Position numbers and translations under genes: made by a program
The notes under the pieces: generated by a model
The model's database searches: none
The model's input: only the letters and a program-made list of their open reading frames with translations
Told to the model about the DNA's origin: nothing
Part shown: one piece after another, positions 1 through 4,770 of the stretch
Layout: the number at the start of each line of letters is the position of its first letter
Position numbering within the stretch: the first letter of the stretch is position 1
Assembly: GCA_947626615.1 (NCBI GenBank)
Contig: CANQSW010000097.1
Coordinates: 1-5,353 of the forward strand
Direction of reading: 5' to 3'
Origin: an uncultured Peptococcaceae bacterium
GTDB taxonomy: Bacteria; Bacillota; Dehalobacteriia; UBA4068; UBA4997
DNA length: 5,353 bases

Positions 1-765
1 GGGCAGGGCGGCCGCGATGCTGCCCAGCATAGCCAGCTTAACGTCCAGCCGCAGAGCGGCCAGCAGCAGTATCACCGCCGCCGGCAGCACGGCCAGCCAA
101 TGCAGCGTGAAGCCCCGCTCCAGCAGCGGCCGCAGGTCGAGAGCTGCCGCGGCCGGCGCAAGGCCAAAGCCCAGCAGCAGATAGACCGCGCAGCAGAGTA
201 GAAACGGCACGAGAGCGGAGCGCAGCATGCGTCGGATATTGTCGAAGATGTTCGTGCCGGTCAGCTCGGCGACGAGGAGGGCGCTGGTCGAAACGGGCGA
301 GCAACGGTCGCCGAAATAAACGCCGGAAAGCACCGCGCCGCCCACCAGCCAAAGCGGGACGTGCAGCGTCGCCGCCATGGCGGCGCATATCGCTCCCATA
401 GTGGCGGCCGTGCCGAAGGACGTGCCCGTCAGCGTCGAGACGGCGCAGTTCAGCAGAAACGTCATCAGCAGGAACACCGACGGCCGGATCAGCTCGGCGG
501 CAAAGCAGACGATGACCGGGATCGTCCCCGCTGCACGCCAGAGCGCGGTCAGCACGCCGATGAGGAAAAACGTAACGAGGATATTTTTGACTTGGCCGAC
601 GCCTTGCAGCGCCATTTGCCAGAGCTCCGGCCAGCCGAAGCCGCGGCGGCGGCCGTAAAACAAAAAAAGCGCCAGCCCAACCAAAAGCGCCAGCAAAATA
701 GGTATATCCAGCGCCAGGCAGAGCAGCAGCGCCGCGCCGAACAAAATAAGTATTGCTTTCTCCAT
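1..765 (-). CDS. nhaC: NhaC-family Na+/H+ antiporter, N-terminal part (runs off left edge)
   Basis: Probable secondary transporter of the inner membrane that exchanges Na+ for H+ (NhaC family; some relatives exchange organic anions such as malate/lactate, so the substrate is not certain). The reading frame is open for 255 codons from ATG at 765 down to base 1 with no stop, so the C-terminal part lies outside the window; full-length family members are roughly 430-480 residues. Visible features are a hydrophobic N-terminus with two apparent membrane segments in residues 4-37, further segments around 62-75, 95-112, 120-150, 183-203 and 222-239, and two family hallmarks: TGTSFGTAATMG at 113-124 and YFGDRCSPVSTSA at 150-162. 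The start is supported by GAGG at 774-777 (minus strand), 8 bases before the ATG. It is divergent from the heat-shock operon and has its own promoter. Family assignment is confident; ion specificity is inferred. Confidence 0.87.
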   Translation of the reverse strand, partial: MEKAILILFGAALLLCLALDIPILLALLVGLALFLFYGRRRGFGWPELWQMALQGVGQVKNILVTFFLIGVLTALWRAAGTIPVIVCFAAELIRPSVFLLMTFLLNCAVSTLTGTSFGTAATMGAICAAMAATLHVPLWLVGGAVLSGVYFGDRCSPVSTSALLVAELTGTNIFDNIRRMLRSALVPFLLCCAVYLLLGFGLAPAAAALDLRPLLERGFTLHWLAVLPAAVILLLAALRLDVKLAMLGSIAAALP

Positions 766-773
766 ATGTGATG

Positions 774-777
774 CCTC
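774..777 (-). promoter_or_regulatory. Ribosome binding site of the antiporter gene
   Basis: GAGG on the minus strand lies 8 bases before the ATG at 763-765. It is weaker than the AGGAGG-type sites of hrcA and dnaK, but it supports this start. Longer alternative frames starting further upstream on the same strand lack the NhaC motifs. Confidence 0.55.
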
Positions 778-820
778 GCTTGCCGTGCCGCCGGGCGAAA
801 GCCGGGCGCGCCATGCCCCA

Positions 821-849
821 ATTCTAACATAACGCGGCGTTTTTGTAAA
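821..849 (-). promoter_or_regulatory. Extended -10 sigma-A-type promoter for the antiporter gene
   Basis: Read on the minus strand, TTTACA (844-849) is followed by a 17-base spacer and TAGAAT (821-826). TG sits one base upstream of the -10 box (828-829), making an extended -10 element. Each hexamer is one base off consensus and the spacing is ideal. Transcription would start near base 814, giving a leader of about 50 bases before the ATG at 765. The promoter does not overlap the CIRCE element, so HrcA control of this gene is not expected. The call comes from sequence match only. Confidence 0.75.
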
Positions 850-856
850 GGAGAGC

Positions 857-877
857 AGCCCTGTCAGAGGGCTTTTT
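857..877 (+). terminator. Intrinsic terminator reading rightward, with no + strand gene before it
   Basis: AGCCCT (857-862) pairs with AGGGCT (868-873) around the 5-base loop GTCAG, and the stem runs into five Ts (873-877). The T tract lies on the right, so it would stop + strand transcription. The opposite orientation has no T run after the stem. No + strand gene is visible to its left in the window. It may shield the heat-shock promoter region from transcription entering antisense through the antiporter gene, or it may be left over from an earlier gene arrangement. The 6-bp stem is short, so termination may be only moderate. Confidence 0.62.
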
Positions 878-928
878 CGGCGCGGCAAATAATTTTCAAA
901 AAATTGCTAAAAACCTTTCTTATATATA

Positions 929-957
929 TTGACAAATGCGGCGGCCGGTGCTATTCT
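929..957 (+). promoter_or_regulatory. Sigma-A-type promoter of the hrcA-grpE-dnaK-dnaJ operon
   Basis: A perfect -35 box TTGACA (929-934), a 17-base spacer and the -10 hexamer TATTCT (952-957, four of six matching TATAAT) predict a start near bases 963-965, inside the left arm of CIRCE. The 43 bases before the -35 box (886-928) are strongly A/T-rich with A and T tracts and could act as an UP element for the RNA polymerase alpha subunit. This is the standard layout for an HrcA-repressed promoter: vegetative sigma factor plus an operator at the start site. No heat-shock sigma consensus or CtsR heptad repeat was found. Confidence 0.82.
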
Positions 958-960
958 ATG

Positions 961-989
961 GTTAGCACTCAAGGGTGTTGAGTGCTAAC
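961..989. promoter_or_regulatory. CIRCE operator, binding site of HrcA
   Basis: A perfect inverted repeat, GTTAGCACTC (961-970), nine-base spacer (971-979), GAGTGCTAAC (980-989), contains the canonical CIRCE consensus TTAGCACTC-N9-GAGTGCTAA without a mismatch. It begins 3 bases after the -10 box and covers the predicted transcription start, so bound HrcA would block initiation. In the transcript most of the repeat would lie at the extreme 5' end and could fold, which in characterised systems affects mRNA stability. It sits immediately before the gene for its own repressor, so the operon is autoregulated. Confidence 0.97.
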
Positions 990-995
990 AAGACC

Positions 996-1016
996 GGCCG
1001 GGTCCAAAACCCGGCT
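996..1016 (+). promoter_or_regulatory. GC-rich leader hairpin between CIRCE and the hrcA start
   Basis: GCCGGGT (997-1003) is perfectly complementary to ACCCGGC (1009-1015) around the loop CCAAA, and a G-U pair (996/1016) can extend it to 8 bp. It lies 6 bases after the right CIRCE arm and 18 bases before the AGGAGG of hrcA. No T tract follows, so it is not a classical terminator. A role in mRNA stability or in pacing hrcA translation is inference. Confidence 0.5.
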
Positions 1017-1034
1017 AAAAGACAGAAATTTTGC

Positions 1035-1040
1035 AGGAGG
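1035..1040 (+). promoter_or_regulatory. Ribosome binding site that fixes the hrcA start
   Basis: A consensus AGGAGG stands 8 bases before the ATG at 1049. An in-frame TTG at 1031 overlaps the upstream edge of this site and would place the site inside the coding region, so the TTG is not the start. Confidence 0.9.
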
Positions 1041-1048
1041 AAGCCGCG

Positions 1049-2104
1049 ATGGACGAACGAAAAAAACAGATATTGCACGCTGTGATCCGCGATTACGTCG
1101 ACGTGGGGGAGCCCGTCGGCAGCCGCACCATCGCCAAGAAGTATGATCTGGGCGTTTCTCCGGCCACGATCCGCAACGAAATGTCCGATCTGGAGGAAAT
1201 GGGCTTTATTCGCCAGCCGCACGCCTCCGCCGGGCGCGTGCCTTCGGATAAGGGTTACCGCTATTACGTCGATAACCTGATGGAGCCGGAGGAGAAGCTG
1301 CTGACCGACGCGGAGCAGCAGCAGGTCGCCGATTTCTTCCAAAATTGCGCGGCCGAAATGGAGCAGCTGTTCCAGCAGAGCTGCCGGCTGCTCTCCAGCA
1401 TGACGAACTACACCGCCGTGCTGGTGAAACCCCGCCTGACCGACAGCGTGCTGCGCAGCTTCAAACTGGTGCGTCTGGGCGAGGGCCAGCTTTTGGCGAT
1501 CATGATAACCGACGACGGCAAGATCCACAACAAGATAATGAACGTGGCGGAGATCTCCGACGCCAAGCTGGCGGAGCTGGAGGCCGTGCTGCAGGATCGT
1601 CTGATCGGCCGTTCGCTGGCCGACGTGACGGGCTCGCTGGTGGAGGAGGCGGCCCGGCACCTGCTGGCCCAGCAAAACCTGCTGCGGCAGACGTTCGACC
1701 TGCTGCGCGAGCTTTTCTGCGACTACCAGAACGAGGACAGCCGCGATAAACCGCTGATCCAGGGGACGCTTAATCTGCTGAAGCAGCCGGAGTTCCACGA
1801 TATCGACACCGTGCGCGAGCTTTTCACCGCGCTGGAGACCGACGACGTGGTGAAAGAGCTGCTGCTTTTGGCTTCCGAACAACGCAAGGGCACGGTGGTC
1901 TATATCGGCGACGAGCTGAGCCCGCAGGGTATGTCAGCGTGCAGCATGGTCACCACGCCGTATTACGTCAACGGCGAGCGCATGGGCAGTATTGGCGTGC
2001 TGGGGCCAACGCGTATGCCATACCCCAAGGTGATCGCGCTGGTGGAGCAGATCGGCTCCGAGGTCAGCCGCAAGATGGGCGGCACGCCGGAGGGCGGCAA
2101 ATAG
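1049..2104 (+). CDS. hrcA: Heat-inducible transcription repressor HrcA
   Basis: Dimeric cytoplasmic repressor that binds CIRCE and shuts off the dnaK (and usually groE) operon until heat or misfolded protein draws GroE away. The product is 351 residues, normal for the family. Residues 1-75 form the winged-helix DNA-binding domain, with recognition-helix region GVSPATIRNEMSDLEEMGFI (35-54) and the wing segment HASAGRVPSDKGYRYYV (58-74). The rest is the GAF-like dimerisation and inserted region. Family motifs include VVYIGDE (283-289) and LGPTRMPYPKV (318-328). ATG at 1049 is chosen over the in-frame TTG at 1031 because AGGAGG lies between them. The gene stops with TAG at 2102-2104 and is followed after 29 bases by grpE. 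It sits first in its operon, directly behind its own operator, which implies negative autoregulation. No truncation or frameshift is seen. Confidence 0.97.
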   Translation: MDERKKQILHAVIRDYVDVGEPVGSRTIAKKYDLGVSPATIRNEMSDLEEMGFIRQPHASAGRVPSDKGYRYYVDNLMEPEEKLLTDAEQQQVADFFQNCAAEMEQLFQQSCRLLSSMTNYTAVLVKPRLTDSVLRSFKLVRLGEGQLLAIMITDDGKIHNKIMNVAEISDAKLAELEAVLQDRLIGRSLADVTGSLVEEAARHLLAQQNLLRQTFDLLRELFCDYQNEDSRDKPLIQGTLNLLKQPEFHDIDTVRELFTALETDDVVKELLLLASEQRKGTVVYIGDELSPQGMSACSMVTTPYYVNGERMGSIGVLGPTRMPYPKVIALVEQIGSEVSRKMGGTPEGGK

Positions 2105-2121
2105 ACGCTGAAACCAAGATA

Positions 2122-2127
2122 GAGGTG
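2122..2127 (+). promoter_or_regulatory. Ribosome binding site selecting a TTG start for grpE
   Basis: GAGGTG lies 6 bases before TTG at 2134. No ATG occurs in this frame until residue 67 of the product, inside the acidic N-terminal region and with no comparable site before it, so TTG at 2134 is the best start. Confidence 0.78.
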
Positions 2128-2133
2128 AGATAG

Positions 2134-2820
2134 TTGGAGCATAAAAAACAGCCGGTTGAAGAACAAATAACCGAGGAACAAATAACCGAGGAACAAATAA
2201 CCGAAGAACAAATAAAAGAGGAAGAAACGGCCGCGCAGGAACCGCAGCCAGCGGACGCCCCGGCGGCGGAACCGGCAGCCGAGGACGAAGCGCCGCCGGC
2301 CGAAGAAGCGGCAGCGGCAGAAGAGCCGGAAATGCCCCCGGAGGAGGCTCTGGCGAAGCTGGCCGCCGCCTACGCCAAGCTGGAGGCCGAAAAGCAGGCG
2401 CTGGATAATCAGCTGCTGCGGCTGCAGGCCGATTTTGATAATTTCCGACGGCGCACCCGCGCGGAAAAAGAGGAATGGAACCAGAATATTACCGCCAATT
2501 TCTGCGGCGAGCTTTTGCCCGTGATCGACAACTTCGGCCGGGCGCTGCTGGCGCTGAAAGCGACCGGTGCGGACGAAAGCCACCTGCAGGGCGTGGAAAT
2601 GATCGCCCGGCAGCTGGGCGAGCTGTTGATCGGCAAGGGCGTGGAGCGTATCGCCACGGTGGGAGAACCGTTTGACCCGAAGTGGCACGAGGCTATCGGC
2701 CAGACGCCGGTGGAGGACGACGCGCAGGTGGGCATCGTGACGGACGAGGTGCAGGCGGGCTATAAGCTGGGCGGCAAGCTGCTCCGCGTCGCCATGGTGC
2801 ACGTGGGCGCCAAACAATAA
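2134..2820 (+). CDS. grpE: Nucleotide exchange factor GrpE, with TTG start and repeat-bearing N-terminus
   Basis: Cytoplasmic co-chaperone that, as a dimer, opens the DnaK nucleotide-binding domain to release ADP and let substrate go. The product is 228 residues, slightly longer than many GrpE proteins because of its N-terminus. Residues 1-70 look disordered, very rich in Glu, Ala and Pro, and begin with four five-residue repeats (EEQIT three times, then EEQIK; residues 9-28). Residues 70-118 are the long dimerising helix with RLQADFDNFRRR (96-107). LLPVIDNF (127-134) starts the four-helix bundle. The C-terminal beta-wing that contacts DnaK carries GKGVERI (167-173), GEPFDPKWHEAIG (177-189) and EVQAGYKLGGKLLRVAMVHV (205-224). 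The start is TTG with GAGGTG 6 bases before it. It lies between hrcA and dnaK, its direct partner. The core is intact; the repeat tract is the odd part. Confidence 0.95.
   Translation: MEHKKQPVEEQITEEQITEEQITEEQIKEEETAAQEPQPADAPAAEPAAEDEAPPAEEAAAAEEPEMPPEEALAKLAAAYAKLEAEKQALDNQLLRLQADFDNFRRRTRAEKEEWNQNITANFCGELLPVIDNFGRALLALKATGADESHLQGVEMIARQLGELLIGKGVERIATVGEPFDPKWHEAIGQTPVEDDAQVGIVTDEVQAGYKLGGKLLRVAMVHVGAKQ
2158..2217 (+). repeat. Four tandem 15-base repeats inside grpE
   Basis: Units run 2158-2172, 2173-2187, 2188-2202 and 2203-2217. The two middle units are identical (GAGGAACAAATAACC). The first differs by one synonymous base, and the fourth ends AAA instead of ACC and begins GAA. Each unit is one third G+C inside a GC-rich gene and uses the ATA isoleucine codon. 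The unit length is a multiple of three, so a gain or loss of units keeps the frame and only changes the number of EEQIT pentapeptides. The near-identity at the DNA level suggests recent slippage or duplication. Confidence 0.93.
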
Positions 2821-2856
2821 CAAGCTAAAAAATTTTTGCAGATAAACAACAATTTT

Positions 2857-2863
2857 AAGGAGG
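2857..2863 (+). promoter_or_regulatory. Strong ribosome binding site that fixes the dnaK start
   Basis: AAGGAGG is followed after 8 bases by ATG at 2872. An in-frame TTG at 2836 lies upstream of this site and would add 12 residues before the universal DnaK N-terminus MGKIIGIDLGTT, so it is rejected. The 51-base gap around the site is A/T-rich, which should keep it unstructured and favour high translation of dnaK. Confidence 0.92.
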
Positions 2864-2871
2864 AATTTATT

Positions 2872-4734
2872 ATGGGCAAAATCATTGGTATCGACTTGGG
2901 TACGACAAATAGCTGTGTGGCGGTGATGGAGGGCGGCGAGGCCGTCGTTATCCCGAACCCCGAGGGGGCGCGTACGACGCCTTCGGTGGTGGGCTTCTCC
3001 AACAACGGCGAACGTCTGGTGGGCCAGGTGGCCAAACGCCAGGCTATCACCAACCCCGACCACACCGTAATGTCGATCAAGCGGCAGATGGGCAAAAAAT
3101 ACGAGGTCAACATCGACGGCAAGACTTACACGCCGCAGGAGATCTCCGCGTTTATCCTGCGTAAGCTGAAAGAGGACGCCGAGGCTTATCTGGGCGAGAG
3201 CGTGACGCAGGCCGTGATCACCGTACCGGCTTATTTCTCCGACGCGCAGCGTCAGGCGACCAAAGACGCCGGCAAGATTGCCGGGCTGGAGGTAATGCGT
3301 ATCATCAACGAGCCGACGGCGGCGGCGCTGGCCTACGGTCTGGATAAGGAGGACGAACAGAAGGTGCTGGTGTTCGACCTGGGCGGCGGCACGTTCGACG
3401 TTTCTCTGCTGGAGATCGGCGACGGCATCTTCCAGGTGCTGGCCACTTCCGGCAACAACTTCCTGGGCGGCGACGACTTCGACAAGAAGATCATGGACTA
3501 TCTGCTGGCAGAGTTCAAAAAGGCCGAGGGCATCGATCTTTCCAACGACAAAATGGCCATGCAGCGTCTGCGCGAGGCCGCGGAGAAGGCGAAGATCGAG
3601 CTTTCCGGCGTGCTGACCACCAACATCAACCTGCCTTTCATCACGGCCGACCAGAACGGCCCGAAGCATATGGATATCACGCTGACCCGCGCAAAGTTCG
3701 ACGAGCTGACCGCCGACCTGGTGGAAAAGACCATGGGCCCGACGCGGCAGGCGCTGGCGGACGCCGGGCTGGCGGCCTCCGACATCGACCGCGTGCTGCT
3801 GGTGGGCGGCTCCACCCGTATCCCCGCCGTGCAGGAGGAGATCCGCAAGCTGATCGGCAAAGAGCCGCATAAGGGCATCAACCCCGACGAATGTGTGGCG
3901 CTGGGCGCGGCTATTCAGGGCGGCATTTTGAACAAAGAGGTCAAAGACGTGGTGCTGGCCGACGTAACGCCGCTGTCCCTCGGTATCGAGACCCTGGGCG
4001 GCGTGTTCACCAAGATCATCGACCGCAACACCACCATTCCCACCGGCAAGGCGCAGATATTCTCCACGGCGGCGGACAACCAGCCCTCCGTTGAAGTGCA
4101 CGTTTTGCAGGGCGAACGCCAAATGGCGGCGGATAACAAATCGCTCGGCCGCTTCACGCTGTCCGGCATAGCGCCCGCGCCGCGCGGTATCCCGCAGATC
4201 GAGGTGCGCTTCGACATCGACGCCAACGGTATCGTTCACGTCAGCGCCAAGGATCTGGGCACCGGCAAGCAGCAGGAGATCACCATTTCCGGCAACAACG
4301 GCTTCAGCGACGACGAGATCGACCGCATGGTGAAAGACGCCGAGCAGTATAAGGCCGAGGACGAAAAGCGCAAGCAGGCGGTGGAGACGCGCAATCAGGC
4401 CGACGCGATGATCTACCAGACGGATAAGGCGCTGAAAGACTTGGGCGACAAAGTCACCGCCGAGGAAAAAGAGAGCATCGAAAAGGCCAAGGCCGAGCTG
4501 ACCGAGGCCCTCAAGGGCGACGACACCGATAACATCAAGGCCAAGAGCGAGGCGCTCTCGCAGGCGTTCTATAAGATCAGCGAAAAGCTGTATCAGCAGG
4601 CGGCGGCGGAGCAGCAGGCGGCGCAGAACGCGGCCGGTGGCGCGGACGCGGGCGCAGCCAACAACGCGGGCGGCGACGACAACGTGGTGGACGCCGATTA
4701 TAAAGTCGTGGACGACGACGATAAGAAAAACTAA
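2872..4734 (+). CDS. dnaK: Molecular chaperone DnaK (Hsp70)
   Basis: Central ATP-dependent chaperone of the cytoplasm. It binds exposed hydrophobic stretches of unfolded proteins, driven by DnaJ (ATP hydrolysis) and GrpE (ADP release). The product is 620 residues, a usual length. The nucleotide-binding domain spans about 1-358 and carries all three Hsp70 signatures: IDLGTTNS (7-14), VFDLGGGTFDVSLL (167-180) and VLLVGGSTRIPAVQ (308-321). The interdomain linker reads VVLAD (360-364), followed by the beta-sandwich substrate domain (about 365-480), a helical lid (about 480-580), an Ala/Gln/Gly-rich tail and the acidic end NVVDADYKVVDDDDKKN. Between residues 70 and 95 it lacks the insert of about 23 residues present in E. 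coli DnaK, as in Gram-positive forms. ATG at 2872 is chosen from AAGGAGG and the conserved N-terminus. It follows grpE by 51 bases and precedes dnaJ by 36. The linker substitution is the only odd point. Confidence 0.99.
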   Translation: MGKIIGIDLGTTNSCVAVMEGGEAVVIPNPEGARTTPSVVGFSNNGERLVGQVAKRQAITNPDHTVMSIKRQMGKKYEVNIDGKTYTPQEISAFILRKLKEDAEAYLGESVTQAVITVPAYFSDAQRQATKDAGKIAGLEVMRIINEPTAAALAYGLDKEDEQKVLVFDLGGGTFDVSLLEIGDGIFQVLATSGNNFLGGDDFDKKIMDYLLAEFKKAEGIDLSNDKMAMQRLREAAEKAKIELSGVLTTNINLPFITADQNGPKHMDITLTRAKFDELTADLVEKTMGPTRQALADAGLAASDIDRVLLVGGSTRIPAVQEEIRKLIGKEPHKGINPDECVALGAAIQGGILNKEVKDVVLADVTPLSLGIETLGGVFTKIIDRNTTIPTGKAQIFSTAADNQPSVEVHVLQGERQMAADNKSLGRFTLSGIAPAPRGIPQIEVRFDIDANGIVHVSAKDLGTGKQQEITISGNNGFSDDEIDRMVKDAEQYKAEDEKRKQAVETRNQADAMIYQTDKALKDLGDKVTAEEKESIEKAKAELTEALKGDDTDNIKAKSEALSQAFYKISEKLYQQAAAEQQAAQNAAGGADAGAANNAGGDDNVVDADYKVVDDDDKKN

Positions 4735-4756
4735 GACCGGGAAATTTAAGGATTCC

Positions 4757-4762
4757 AGGTGG
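4757..4762 (+). promoter_or_regulatory. Ribosome binding site of dnaJ
   Basis: AGGTGG lies 8 bases before ATG at 4771. It is a poorer match than the dnaK site, which fits DnaJ being needed in smaller amounts than DnaK. Confidence 0.75.
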
Positions 4763-4770
4763 TTCGATCA

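Noticed and set aside
361..771. A 136-codon + strand frame antisense to the antiporter gene
   Set aside because: Composition is dominated by Arg, Gln and Ala, no domain is visible, and it is the mirror of a membrane-protein coding region.
790..808. Short direct repeat of GCCGGGCG-like sequence in the antiporter leader
   Set aside because: Only two copies of a low-complexity GC motif, with no stable hairpin; consistent with base composition.
38..814. A 258-codon minus-strand frame overlapping the antiporter gene
   Set aside because: It is in another frame from the NhaC motifs, is rich in Arg, Ala and Gly, and its ATG at 814 coincides with the predicted transcription start, leaving no room for a ribosome binding site.
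847..853. AAAGGAG resembling a + strand ribosome binding site
   Set aside because: No start codon follows at a suitable distance, and it overlaps the antiporter -35 box and abuts the terminator.
885..907. Imperfect A/T inverted repeat between the terminator and the promoter
   Set aside because: Pairing is interrupted and almost all A-T, so it is better explained as part of the A/T-rich tract upstream of the -35 box.
936..965. Ten-codon ATG frame across the promoter and CIRCE
   Set aside because: It starts upstream of the predicted transcription start and has no ribosome binding site.
975..1124. GTG-initiated frame in the leader that would overlap hrcA
   Set aside because: No ribosome binding site precedes it, its start lies in the CIRCE spacer, and the product has no recognisable feature.
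962..1882. A 306-codon minus-strand frame antisense to hrcA, ending in the CIRCE element
   Set aside because: No family resemblance, low-complexity Gln/Leu/His composition, and it mirrors the conserved HrcA coding frame.
1963..4239. A 758-codon open frame on the minus strand, antisense to the end of hrcA, all of grpE and most of dnaK
   Set aside because: Its product is rich in His, Arg, Gln and Leu with no recognisable domain, and it lies opposite three well-conserved genes. Long antisense frames opposite hsp70 genes are a known by-product of codon bias in GC-rich sequence.
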